This document shows positions 24,844 to 32,733 of a DNA stretch of 64,000 nucleotides, in pieces. A program made the position numbers and the translations under genes. How positions within the stretch are numbered: the stretch's first letter is position 1; each line of letters begins with the position of its first letter. The stretch lies in assembly GCF_900113015.1 (NCBI RefSeq), contig NZ_FONV01000008.1, positions 463,413 through 527,412 of the forward strand, read 5' to 3'. A model generated the notes under the pieces. It worked only from the letters and a program-made list of their open reading frames with translations, made no database searches and had not been told where the DNA came from. The DNA is from Actinoplanes philippinensis (lineage in GTDB: Bacteria > Actinomycetota > Actinomycetes > Mycobacteriales > Micromonosporaceae).

Positions 24844-26121
24844 GTGCCGAACGTGCGCCGTGTGGCCGTGCTGGGCGGGAACCGGATTCCGTTCGCCCGG
24901 TCCAACAGCCGCTACGCCGAGGCGTCGAACCAGGACATGCTGACCGCGGCGCTGGACGGGCTGGTCGCCCGGTTCGGGCTGGCGGGCGAGCGGCTCGGCG
25001 AGGTGGTCGCGGGCGCGGTGCTCAAGCACTCCCGTGACTTCAATCTGACCCGCGAGGTGGTGCTCGGTTCGCGGCTCGATCCGCGGACCCCGGCCTACGA
25101 CATCCAGCAGGCGTGCGGCACCGGCCTGGAGGCGGCGATCCTGGTCGCCGACAAGATCGCGCTCGGGCGGATCGACGTCGGCGTCGCCGGTGGCGTGGAC
25201 ACCACGTCGGATGCCCCGCTGCAGCTCAACGAGGACATGCGCCGGGCGCTGCTGGAGCTCAACCGGGCCCGGTCGCTCGGCGCCCGGCTCAAGGCGGTGG
25301 CGAAACTGCGCCCGCAGCACGCGCTCAAGCCGGAGCTGCCGCGCAACGCCGAGCCGCGGACCGGCCTGTCGATGGGGGAGCACGCGGCGATCACCGCGCT
25401 CACCTGGAACATCGACCGGGCCGCCCAGGACGAGCTGGCGCTCACGTCGCATCAGCGGCTGGCGGCGGCGTACGACAGCGGCTTCTTCGATGATCTTCTG
25501 ACGCCCTATCTGGGGCTGACCCGTGACCAGAATCTGCGCGCCGACACGACCCTGGAAAAGCTTTCCACGCTCAAGACGGTGTACGGCAAGGAGAGCCCGA
25601 CGATGACGGCGGGCAACTCGACGCCGCTCACCGATGGCGCGTCGGCGGTGCTGCTGGCGTCGGAGGAGTGGGCCGCGGCCCGGTCGCTGCCGGTGCTGGC
25701 GTATCTGGCCGATTCGGAGACCGCCGCCGTCGACTACGTGCACGGCGAGGAGGGGCTGCTGATGGCGCCGGCCTACGCGGTGCCCCGGATGCTGGCCCGT
25801 AACGGACTGACCCTGCAGGACTTCGACTACTACGAGATCCACGAGGCGTTCGCGTCGCAGGTGCTGTCCACGCTGGCTGCCTGGGAGTCGCCGTCGTTCT
25901 GCAAGGAGAAGCTGGGCCTGGACGCGCCGCTCGGCTCGATCGACCGGGCGAAGCTGAACGTCAACGGCTCGTCGCTGGCGGCCGGCCACCCGTTCGCGGC
26001 GACCGGCGGCCGGATCGTCGCGACCCTGGCCAAGCTGCTCGCACAGAAGGGCTCGGGCCGGGGCCTGATCTCCATCTGCGCGGCCGGTGGCCAGGGTGTG
26101 GTGGCGATTCTGGAGCGCTGA
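24844..26121 (+). CDS. Acetyl-CoA acyltransferase (thiolase), FadA2/FadI type
   Basis: 425 residues with all thiolase landmarks: the acyl-binding cysteine in DIQQACGTGLEAAI, the loop PTMTAGNSTPLTDGASAV, the histidine in YYEIHEAFASQVL, NVNGSSLAAGHPFAATGGR, and the C-terminal active-site ICAAGGQGVV. It cleaves 3-ketoacyl-CoA with CoA (or condenses acetyl-CoA). It carries out the last step of the pathway begun by the acyl-CoA dehydrogenase and reductase units nearby. The GTG at 24844 follows GTGGAGG by six bases and beats an upstream GTG. A strong hairpin follows the stop. Confidence 0.93.
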   Translation: MPNVRRVAVLGGNRIPFARSNSRYAEASNQDMLTAALDGLVARFGLAGERLGEVVAGAVLKHSRDFNLTREVVLGSRLDPRTPAYDIQQACGTGLEAAILVADKIALGRIDVGVAGGVDTTSDAPLQLNEDMRRALLELNRARSLGARLKAVAKLRPQHALKPELPRNAEPRTGLSMGEHAAITALTWNIDRAAQDELALTSHQRLAAAYDSGFFDDLLTPYLGLTRDQNLRADTTLEKLSTLKTVYGKESPTMTAGNSTPLTDGASAVLLASEEWAAARSLPVLAYLADSETAAVDYVHGEEGLLMAPAYAVPRMLARNGLTLQDFDYYEIHEAFASQVLSTLAAWESPSFCKEKLGLDAPLGSIDRAKLNVNGSSLAAGHPFAATGGRIVATLAKLLAQKGSGRGLISICAAGGQGVVAILER

Positions 26122-26157
26122 CCGGTCCCGGGGCGCGGACGGGCGCCCCGGAACCGG
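26122..26157. terminator. Bidirectional hairpin terminator
   Basis: A 15-bp stem with one mismatch (CCGGTCCCGGGGCGC at 26122-26136 against 26143-26157) lies between the convergent thiolase and xylanase genes. Confidence 0.75.
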
Positions 26158-26163
26158 CGTCTT

Positions 26164-27537
26164 TCAGCGGGCGCTGCAGGTGAGAGCGCCGGCCGGGGCG
26201 TTGCCGGTGCCCTGGAAGCCGAACTGGGTGCTCGCTCCGGCGGCGACCGTGCCGTTGTAGCCGACGTTGGTGAAGGACACCGCGCCGGTGCTGCCGCTCG
26301 CGGTGGCGCTCCACGTGTTGGTCACGGCGGCGCCGGTCGGCAGGGTGACACCGGCGGTCCAGCCGGTCAGCGGCGCCGAGCCGGCCTTGACCGTGACGGT
26401 GGCGACGAACCCGCCGGTCCAGGCGTTGACCGAGACGGTCGCCGTGCACGCGCCGGTGCCCTGGGACTGGCTGGGCGACACCGGCACCGACGGCGAGACC
26501 GAGCCGGAGTTGCCGGGCGACGGCGAGGTGGTGCCACCGCCGAGCGCGGTGAGGACGGCGGTGTACGCCTGCTTCGGATTGCCGTTGCCGTCGAAGAGCA
26601 GCGGGGTGCCGCTGGCCCGCCACGAGTCGGTGTCGCGGATGCCCCAGACGGTGATGCCGTTGCAGCGCGCCACGGCGAGGCAGTCACGCGTCACGTTGCC
26701 GTAGGCGGTGGCCTGGGTGGCGCCGGATCCTTCGATGTCGAGCTCGGTGATCTGCACGTCGACCCCGAGGGCGGCGAAGTTCTCCAGCGTGGTGCGGTAG
26801 TTGCCCGGGTACGGCGAGCCGCTGTTGAAGTGCGACTGGAAGCCGACGCAGTCGATCGGCACGCCGCGCGCCTTGAAGTCCTTGACCAGGTTGTAGACGC
26901 CCTGTGTCTTGGCCCAGCTCCAGTTGTCGGTGTTGTAGTCGTTGTAGCAGAGCTTGGCGGCCGGGTCGGCGGCGCGCGCGGTCGTGAACGCGTCCTCGAT
27001 CCAGTCGTTGCCGGTGCGCTGCAGGTTGGAGTCGCGGCGGCCGCCGGTGCTGTCGTCGAAGGCCTCGTTCACCACGTCCCAGGAGTAGATCTTGCCCTTG
27101 TAGTGGGTCATGACCTGGGTGATGTGGTTCTTCATGGCGTTACGCAGAGCGGTGCCGCTCATGCTCTGCATCCAGCCGGGCTGCTGCTGGTGCCAGGCCA
27201 GGGTGTGGCCGCGGACCTGGGCGCCGATCTCGTTGGCGCGGGCGATCAGCCGGTCGGCGGTGGTGTAGTTGAACTGGTTCTGCTGCGGCTCGAGGGCGTC
27301 GATCTTCATCTCGTTCTCGGCCGTGAGCATGGTGAACTCGCGGTTGAGGATGGTCGAGTAGGTCGAGTCGCCGAGCTTGTTGAGCGAGACCGCGGTGCCG
27401 AAGTAGCGGCCCTTCTCGGCGGCGGCCGCGCCGAGTGTGGAGGCCGCCGCCTCGGCCGATGGGGAGAGGGCGACGAAGGATCCGGCGGCCAGCAGCGCGG
27501 TGGCCAGCACGCCGAGAACGGTACGGGGACGGGTCAT
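26164..27537 (-). CDS. Secreted endo-1,4-beta-xylanase, GH10 + CBM2
   Basis: 457 residues. A Sec signal (MTRPRTVLGVLATALLAAGS..., ending near AEA, residue 30) precedes a GH10 barrel (about 34-333) with acid/base Glu158 in WDVVNEAF and nucleophile Glu265 in QITELDIEG. A Ser/Pro/Thr linker (335-361) joins a CBM2 (about 362-457, CTATVSVNAWTGGFVATVTV, QFGFQGTG) that binds crystalline polysaccharide. The enzyme hydrolyses internal xylan bonds outside the cell. The ATG at 27537 has GAAGG upstream. Two oppositely oriented CCGAAACTT elements at 27593 and 27696 resemble xylanase operators of actinomycetes. Confidence 0.95.
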   Translation of the reverse strand: MTRPRTVLGVLATALLAAGSFVALSPSAEAAASTLGAAAAEKGRYFGTAVSLNKLGDSTYSTILNREFTMLTAENEMKIDALEPQQNQFNYTTADRLIARANEIGAQVRGHTLAWHQQQPGWMQSMSGTALRNAMKNHITQVMTHYKGKIYSWDVVNEAFDDSTGGRRDSNLQRTGNDWIEDAFTTARAADPAAKLCYNDYNTDNWSWAKTQGVYNLVKDFKARGVPIDCVGFQSHFNSGSPYPGNYRTTLENFAALGVDVQITELDIEGSGATQATAYGNVTRDCLAVARCNGITVWGIRDTDSWRASGTPLLFDGNGNPKQAYTAVLTALGGGTTSPSPGNSGSVSPSVPVSPSQSQGTGACTATVSVNAWTGGFVATVTVKAGSAPLTGWTAGVTLPTGAAVTNTWSATASGSTGAVSFTNVGYNGTVAAGASTQFGFQGTGNAPAGALTCSAR

Positions 27538-27592
27538 GGGGATCTGCCTTCGGTCCAGTCGATCGGGGCATCGACGGGTGGCTCTGGGACGG

Positions 27593-27704
27593 CCGAAACT
27601 TTAATGATTCCGTCCGTGATCCACCAAGGCTGAATTGTCCTTTCTCCCCGGTAATGATGAGGATGGGAGCGCGCCCATGGCGCGCGACAGCTCCGTAAGT
27701 TTCG
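27593..27704 (-). promoter_or_regulatory. Paired CCGAAACTT elements upstream of the xylanase gene
   Basis: CCGAAACTT occurs at 27593-27601 and its complement AAGTTTCGG at 27696-27704. Both are upstream of the xylanase start, about 56 and 159 bases away. GAAAC/GTTTC-type elements are known binding sites for xylan-utilisation repressors in streptomycetes. Use here is inferred from match and position; the outer copy also lies just beyond the HPr gene stop. Confidence 0.4.
27668..27684 (-). terminator. Small hairpin downstream of the HPr gene
   Basis: GCGCGCC at 27668-27674, loop CAT, GGCGCGC at 27678-27684. It starts 23 bases past the HPr stop in the direction of transcription and could end the DhaM-HPr transcript. 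Confidence 0.45.
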
Positions 27705-27707
27705 GAA

Positions 27708-27968
27708 CTACTCGGCCGTACGGAGCACCTCGGCCACCGCGAGCGCGGCGAGGTGCGCGTCGTCGCCGGTGGCCCGGACGGTCACCGTGGCCCCGGCCGG
27801 CGCGCCCAGCGACATCAGCCGCAGAGCGCTGCGGGCGCCGGCGCACCGGTCGCCCAGGCATACCTCGACGTCCGCGGTGAAGGTCGACGCGGCCCGGACC
27901 GCCTCGGCCGCCGGACGGGCGTGCAACGCCGCGGGCAGCACGACCTCGACCTCAGAACTTGGGGACAT
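27708..27968 (-). CDS. HPr-type PTS phosphocarrier protein
   Basis: 86 residues, normal for HPr. The phospho-acceptor site is LHARPAAE with His16; the ARSALRLMSLGAPAG segment corresponds to the Ser46 region, where the regulatory serine context is weak. It accepts phosphate from enzyme I and passes it to an EIIA domain, here presumably DhaM. The ATG at 27968 (GGGGAGG six bases upstream) lies inside the 3' end of dhaM, so translation is coupled. In many bacteria HPr is a domain within DhaM; here it is a separate protein. No enzyme I gene is nearby. Confidence 0.85.
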   Translation of the reverse strand: MSPSSEVEVVLPAALHARPAAEAVRAASTFTADVEVCLGDRCAGARSALRLMSLGAPAGATVTVRATGDDAHLAALAVAEVLRTAE

Positions 27969-28338
27969 CACGAGCCTCCCCGGCAGCCGCGGCCACGGTC
28001 GCCAGATCGGCGCCGGTCGACGCGAGCACCGCGGCGGCCACCGCGCCCTCCACGAACGGCGCGTCCACCAGCAGCGGCCCCGGTGGCAGCTCGGCCAGCA
28101 CCGCGCGGGTGGTCAGCACGGCGCTGCCCAGATCGGCCAGGACCAGCACCCCGGCCCCGTCGTCGGCCGCCGCGACGGCCGCCTCGATCCGCTCGGCGCT
28201 GGTGCCCAGCGACCCGTCACCGGCGCCACCGGCCGGCTCGACCCGCACGTGCGGGCCCGCGACCTGGGCCAGCAGCTCGCGCAGACCGGCGGCGAGTGTT
28301 GAGCTGTGTGACACGAGCACGATCCCCACGTACGCCAT
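27952..28338 (-). CDS. dhaM: Dihydroxyacetone kinase phosphotransfer subunit DhaM (EIIA-Dha)
   Basis: 128 residues: a mannose-type EIIA fold with the acceptor histidine in VGIVLVSHSSTLAAGL (His11), then VLVLADLGSAVLTTRAVL and PLLVDAPFVEGAVAAAVLA, typical of DhaM. It phosphorylates ADP bound to DhaL. It consists of EIIA only, the HPr being encoded by the overlapping downstream gene. ATG 28338 is used; a GTG 18 bases earlier is possible. It is divergent from dhaK across 83 bases that must contain both promoters. Confidence 0.88.
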   Translation of the reverse strand: MAYVGIVLVSHSSTLAAGLRELLAQVAGPHVRVEPAGGAGDGSLGTSAERIEAAVAAADDGAGVLVLADLGSAVLTTRAVLAELPPGPLLVDAPFVEGAVAAAVLASTGADLATVAAAAGEARDVPKF

Positions 28339-28421
28339 GGGCCCGATCGTAGTCACGCCAAAGGCTTGGCCGAATCACGCAGCGCGACCATGCTGAGAGG
28401 ACCGAGGCAAAGGAGCCGGCC

Positions 28422-29420
28422 GTGAAGAAATTCATCAACGAACCCGACGACGTGGTGGCCGAGGCGCTCGCGGGGCTCGCCGCCGCCCACCCCGAACTGC
28501 GTGTCGACGCGAACGAGCGGTATGTGGCCAGGTCGGACGCGCCGCGCCAGGGCAAGGTGGCGCTGGTGTCCGGCGGCGGCTCCGGCCACGAGCCGTTGCA
28601 CGGCGGCTTCGTCGGCCCCGGCATGCTCGACGCGGCCTGCCCCGGCGAGATCTTCACCTCGCCGGTGCCCGATCAGATCCTGGCCGCCACGAAGGCCGTC
28701 GACGGCGGCGCCGGCGTGGTGCACGTGGTGAAGAACTACACCGGCGACGTGATGAACTTCCAGCTCGCCGCGGAACTCGCCGCCGACGAGGGCCTCACGG
28801 TCGAGACGGTGCTCGTCGACGACGACGTCGCGGTGGAGAACTCGACGTGGACGGCCGGCCGGCGCGGCACCGGCGCCACCCTGCTGGTGGAGAAGATCGC
28901 CGGGGCGCTCGCCGAGGAGGGCGGCAAACTCGGCGAGGTGGCGGCGATCGGGCGCGAGGTCAACGCCGCCTCGGCCTCGTTCGCGTACGCGCTGACCGCC
29001 GGCACCACCCCCGCGGCCGGCCGTCCCGGGTTCGACCTGCCGGCCGACGAGATCGAGGTCGGCGTCGGCATCCACGGGGAGCCGGGCCGCCGCCGGGAGA
29101 AACTGCGCCCCGCCCGCGAGCTGGTCCGGTCCGCGCTCGACGCCATCCTGGAGGCCAAGCCGGTGGACCGCGGCGACCGGGTGATCGTGCTGGTCAACGG
29201 TCTCGGCGGCACCCCGCTCATCGAGCTGTACCTGGTCTACGGCGAGGTCGCCACGGTTCTCGCCGAACGCGGGATCGAGATCGGCCGGCGCCTGGTCGGC
29301 AACTACGTGACCAGCCTCGACATGGCCGGCCTGTCGATCACCGTCACCCGGGCGACCGGCGAGATGCTGCGGCTGTTCGACGCGCCGGTGCGTACGCCGG
29401 GGCTGCGGTGGGGCGCCTGA
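28422..29420 (+). CDS. dhaK: Dihydroxyacetone kinase, substrate-binding subunit DhaK
   Basis: 332 residues. Substrate-binding signatures are clear: LVSGGGSGHEPLHGGFVG, KNYTGDVMNFQLA, and GVGIHGEPGRRRE with His218, at the same number as the histidine that binds dihydroxyacetone covalently in E. coli. It presents dihydroxyacetone to DhaL-ADP/ATP for phosphorylation to DHAP in the cytoplasm. AAAGGAG precedes the GTG start at 28422. dhaL follows after one base. Presence of DhaM makes this the PTS-dependent type. Confidence 0.95.
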   Translation: MKKFINEPDDVVAEALAGLAAAHPELRVDANERYVARSDAPRQGKVALVSGGGSGHEPLHGGFVGPGMLDAACPGEIFTSPVPDQILAATKAVDGGAGVVHVVKNYTGDVMNFQLAAELAADEGLTVETVLVDDDVAVENSTWTAGRRGTGATLLVEKIAGALAEEGGKLGEVAAIGREVNAASASFAYALTAGTTPAAGRPGFDLPADEIEVGVGIHGEPGRRREKLRPARELVRSALDAILEAKPVDRGDRVIVLVNGLGGTPLIELYLVYGEVATVLAERGIEIGRRLVGNYVTSLDMAGLSITVTRATGEMLRLFDAPVRTPGLRWGA

Positions 29421-29421
29421 C

Positions 29422-30048
29422 GTGGACGTCGTCCTCGCCACCGCCTGGCTGCGCGCCGTCGCCGAGTCCGTCACGGCGGACGCCGACGAGCTGACGAAAC
29501 TGGACTCCGCGATCGGCGACGGCGACCACGGGGTCAACCTGCGGCGTGGTTTCACCGCGGTCACCGCGCTGCTCGACGGCACCGCGTTCACCGGCGTCGG
29601 CGACGTGTTCGTCCGGGCCGGCGGCACCCTGGTCTCCCGAGTGGGCGGCGCGTCCGGCCCGCTGTACGGCAGCGCCTTCCGCGCCCTCGGCAAGGCGCTG
29701 CCCCCCGGCCCGGTGGTGAGCCTGCCCGACCTGGCCGGGGCGCTGCGGGCGGGCCTGGACGCGGTCACCCGCCTGGGCGGCGCGGCGCCCGGCGACAAGA
29801 CCATCGTGGACGCCTTCCGTCCGGCGGTCGCCGCCTTCGAGGAGGCGGTGGCCGGTGGCGCCGCCCTGCCGGAGGCCGCGGCCGGCGCGGCCCGGGCCGC
29901 CGGTGACGGGGCGCGTGCCACCATCTCGCTGACCGCCCGTAAGGGCCGCGCCTCCTACCTGGGCGAGCGCAGCGCCGGCCATCAGGACCCGGGCGCCACC
30001 TCGACCTGGCTGATCTTCCAGGCGCTGGCCGACGTGACCGCCCCCTGA
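29422..30048 (+). CDS. dhaL: Dihydroxyacetone kinase, ADP-binding subunit DhaL
   Basis: 208 residues. The nucleotide/Mg-binding aspartates are in LDSAIGDGDHGVNLRRGF, followed by VGGASGPLYGSAF, GAAPGDKTIVDAFRPA and the C-terminal RASYLGERSAGHQDPGATS. DhaL keeps ADP tightly bound as a cofactor that DhaM rephosphorylates. The GTG start is one base after the dhaK stop, so translation is coupled. With dhaK it forms a two-gene rightward operon opposite dhaM and HPr. Confidence 0.94.
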   Translation: MDVVLATAWLRAVAESVTADADELTKLDSAIGDGDHGVNLRRGFTAVTALLDGTAFTGVGDVFVRAGGTLVSRVGGASGPLYGSAFRALGKALPPGPVVSLPDLAGALRAGLDAVTRLGGAAPGDKTIVDAFRPAVAAFEEAVAGGAALPEAAAGAARAAGDGARATISLTARKGRASYLGERSAGHQDPGATSTWLIFQALADVTAP

Positions 30049-30197
30049 CATCCCACCCGTCCCTCCCGTCAATCTGGGCGAGTGCGCCCGGCCGGGCCGT
30101 CCGGCCGGACAGACTGAGGACGGACGGCCCAACTCAATCCCGGACCCGCGGTGCCGATCCTGTGGTCGACGGCCGGACGACGAGGGATGGGAACACC

Positions 30198-31769
30198 ATG
30201 GGGCTGAGCAGACTGATCGACGACCGCTCGCTGCGGGTCAAGATCGGGGCGGCGGCGCTGACCGCCACGATCAGCGGCCTCATCGTCGGCGCCCTGGCGG
30301 TGACGACGATCCACGACCTCAACGACGACGGCGCCGCGACGCAGCGGCGATCGCTGGCCATCGAGTCGGCGGTCGGGCAGTTCAGCACCAACATCGAGGC
30401 GTTCAGCGGCAACGTGTCCGCGATGCAGCTCTACCCGGCGCTCGCCGCCCGGATCAAGGAGGGCATGGCGGCGAACCAGGCCGCCGTCGCCGACGCCTTC
30501 ACCGCGTTCGACACCCACCTGCCGGGCGACGAGACGGTGTCCAAGGCCAAGGCCGACTGGGACGACTACCTCGCCTTCATCAACGCCCCGCCGAAGCCCG
30601 GCGCCACTCAGGCGGAGTTCGCCGAGGCGGTCAAGCAGTACGACGCGCTGCGCGGCGCGCTCGCCGAGGACCAGACGGCGCTGCGCGAACGTGCCGTCCA
30701 GATGGCCGACAAGAGCATCACCGACGCCGAGGCGGCCGGCTCCACCGCGGCCTGGACGGTCGCGGCCGTGCTGATCGTCGGCATGGTGCTGAGCCTGCTC
30801 ATCGGGTTCCAGGTGGCCGGGCGGGTGCGCCGGACCGTGCGGGAGGTGTCCCGGATCGCCGAAGGGCTGGCCGAGGGCGACCTCACCCGTACCTCCGGGG
30901 TCACCAGCCGCGACGAGATCGGCATGATGGCCGCCGCCCTCGACCAGGGTGTGGCCCGCCTCCGTGAGGACATGGCGCAGGTCGGCGGCAGCGTCGGCAC
31001 CCTGCAGGACGCGGCCGGCCGGCTCGGCTCGGTGGCCGGCGGTGTGGACGCGGCCGCCAGCGAGGCGTCGGTGCAGGCCGGAACGGTGGCCTCGGCGGCC
31101 GACACGGTCTCGCACAACCTGCAGGTGGTCTCGGCCGGCTCGCAGGAGATGGGCTCGGCGATCCGCGACATCAGCGTCTCCACCTCGGAGGCGACCGAGG
31201 TGGCCGCGCAGGCCGTCCGGGTCGCCGCCGAGACCAACGCGATCGTCGGGCGGCTCGGCGCCTCGTCCGAGGAGATCTTCACCGTGGTCAAGGTGATCAC
31301 CAGCATCGCCGAGCAGACCAACCTGCTGGCCCTGAACGCGACCATCGAGGCGGCCCGGGCCGGCGAGGTGGGCAAGGGCTTCGCGGTCGTCGCCGGCGAG
31401 GTCAAGGACCTGGCCCAGGAGACCGCCAAGGCGACCGAGGACATCTCCCAGCGGGTCCAGGCGATCCAGGCCGACACCAGCGGCGCGGTCACCGCGATCG
31501 GCGAGATCACCGAGATCATCGAGCGGATCAACGGCATCCAGCTGACCATCGCGTCGGCCGTGGAGGAGCAGACCGCCACCACCGCCGAGATGAACCGGAC
31601 GCTCACCGAGGCGGCCAACGGCGCCGGCGACATCGCGATGACGATCGGCACGGTCTCCGAGGCGACCCGCCGGACCACCGACACGGTCGGCGAGACCCGG
31701 CACGCCGCCGACGACCTCGGCCAGACCGCGGCGCAGCTGCAGGCGGTCGTCTCCCGGTTCCGATACTGA
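30198..31769 (+). CDS. Methyl-accepting chemotaxis protein
   Basis: 523 residues. A first membrane helix (about 16-38) leads into an extracellular four-helix-bundle sensor (about 40-185), a second membrane helix (AWTVAAVLIVGMVLSLLIGF), a HAMP domain (VRRTVREVSRIAEGLAEGDLTRTS), and a long coiled-coil signalling domain. The hairpin tip, EQTNLLALNATIEAARAGE then GKGFAVVAGEVKDLAQ, is the CheA/CheW contact site. It reports an external ligand to the flagellar motor, which points to a motile stage. No other chemotaxis gene is in the window. The ATG at 30198 follows GAGGGATGGGA. Confidence 0.93.
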   Translation: MGLSRLIDDRSLRVKIGAAALTATISGLIVGALAVTTIHDLNDDGAATQRRSLAIESAVGQFSTNIEAFSGNVSAMQLYPALAARIKEGMAANQAAVADAFTAFDTHLPGDETVSKAKADWDDYLAFINAPPKPGATQAEFAEAVKQYDALRGALAEDQTALRERAVQMADKSITDAEAAGSTAAWTVAAVLIVGMVLSLLIGFQVAGRVRRTVREVSRIAEGLAEGDLTRTSGVTSRDEIGMMAAALDQGVARLREDMAQVGGSVGTLQDAAGRLGSVAGGVDAAASEASVQAGTVASAADTVSHNLQVVSAGSQEMGSAIRDISVSTSEATEVAAQAVRVAAETNAIVGRLGASSEEIFTVVKVITSIAEQTNLLALNATIEAARAGEVGKGFAVVAGEVKDLAQETAKATEDISQRVQAIQADTSGAVTAIGEITEIIERINGIQLTIASAVEEQTATTAEMNRTLTEAANGAGDIAMTIGTVSEATRRTTDTVGETRHAADDLGQTAAQLQAVVSRFRY

Positions 31770-31817
31770 GACATCGAGAGCGTTGAACGTACGCCCGCGG
31801 GGTGCCAGGGTGGTGAC

Positions 31818-32480
31818 ATGTACCCGCCCGAGCCCTGGCACCTGCGCGGTCAGATGTATCTGTCGGTCTTCCTGATCCCCCGCCGCAACATGCCGGCCCT
31901 GCCTCCGGCACTGGACGCCGCGGTCCGCCCGGTCACCGTCGGCGGCCGGGTCGCGGTCGGCGCCGCCTGGGTGTCGTACGAGCCGGGCGGTGTCCTGCAC
32001 TACCGGGAGCTGCTCAGCGCGGTCCTGGTCCACGAGCGTGGCCGCCCGCGGGTCAGCATCACCGACATCTGGGTCGACAGCGTCGCCTCCCGCGAGGGCG
32101 GCCGCCGGCTCTGGGGCATCCCCAAGGAGCTGGCCGACTTCACCCTGGACGCGGAGACCGAGCCGCTGGTCGACGCCACCGTCACCGCGCCCGGCGGCCC
32201 GCCGATCGGGTCCGCGCTGGTCCGTCTCAAGCGGCGGCTGCCCGGGCGGTACCCGCTCGGGTTCACGGTGGCGCAGCAGCTCGGCGAGCAGGTCCGGCGT
32301 ACCCCGGTCCGGGGCCGGGCCGGGCTGCGGACGGCCGCCGCGGCGTGGCGCCCCGAGCCGGACGGCCCGCTGGCCTACCTGGCCGGCCGCCGCCCGGTGC
32401 TGAGCCTGGCCGTCACCGACTTCTGGCTGACCTTCGGCCGCTCCGCCGAGGACCGGGCGAAGTCCCGCTCCGCCGGCTGA
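31818..32480 (+). CDS. Acetoacetate decarboxylase-like (ADC-superfamily) protein
   Basis: 220 residues with an ADC-type beta-barrel pattern: LSVFLIPRRNMPALPPAL, AAWVSYEPGGVLHYRELLSAVLV, and VDSVASREGGRRLWGIPKELADFTL. The IPKE lysine sits where ADC family enzymes have the region near the Schiff-base lysine. Whether it decarboxylates anything is unclear; many actinobacterial members have unknown substrates. GGGTGGTGAC precedes the ATG at 31818. It follows the chemoreceptor by 48 bases. A 28-bp tandem repeat begins at its stop codon. Confidence 0.7.
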   Translation: MYPPEPWHLRGQMYLSVFLIPRRNMPALPPALDAAVRPVTVGGRVAVGAAWVSYEPGGVLHYRELLSAVLVHERGRPRVSITDIWVDSVASREGGRRLWGIPKELADFTLDAETEPLVDATVTAPGGPPIGSALVRLKRRLPGRYPLGFTVAQQLGEQVRRTPVRGRAGLRTAAAAWRPEPDGPLAYLAGRRPVLSLAVTDFWLTFGRSAEDRAKSRSAG

Positions 32481-32588
32481 GGTGCCCGGCCGGTCCTCGG
32501 CCTGCTGAGGTGCCCGGCCGGTTCTCGGCCTGCTGAGGTGCCCGGCCGGTTCTCGGTCGGCTGAAGTGCCCGGCAGGCCGAGAACCCG
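32477..32588. repeat. Four-copy 28-bp tandem repeat with an inverted partner
   Basis: Units starting CTGAGGTGCCCGGCCGG (last CTGAAGTGCC) begin at 32477, 32505, 32533 and 32561. An inverted copy follows: the 14 bases at 32520-32533 (GGTTCTCGGCCTGC) are exactly complementary to 32573-32586. The array can fold into a strong hairpin and may end the upstream transcript. Apart from the first three bases it is non-coding. Confidence 0.8.
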
Positions 32589-32733
32589 GCCGGCCGAGGA
32601 CCGGCCGAGGTGCCCGGGCGGCTGTCAGGGATGTCCCCGCGCTGCGGGGCCACCCCCTGACGCCGAGCCGGGGCCGAGGCGCTCCGGGTACCGTTCTCGC
32701 GCGGACGATCCAGCGAACGCGACGAGGAGCACC

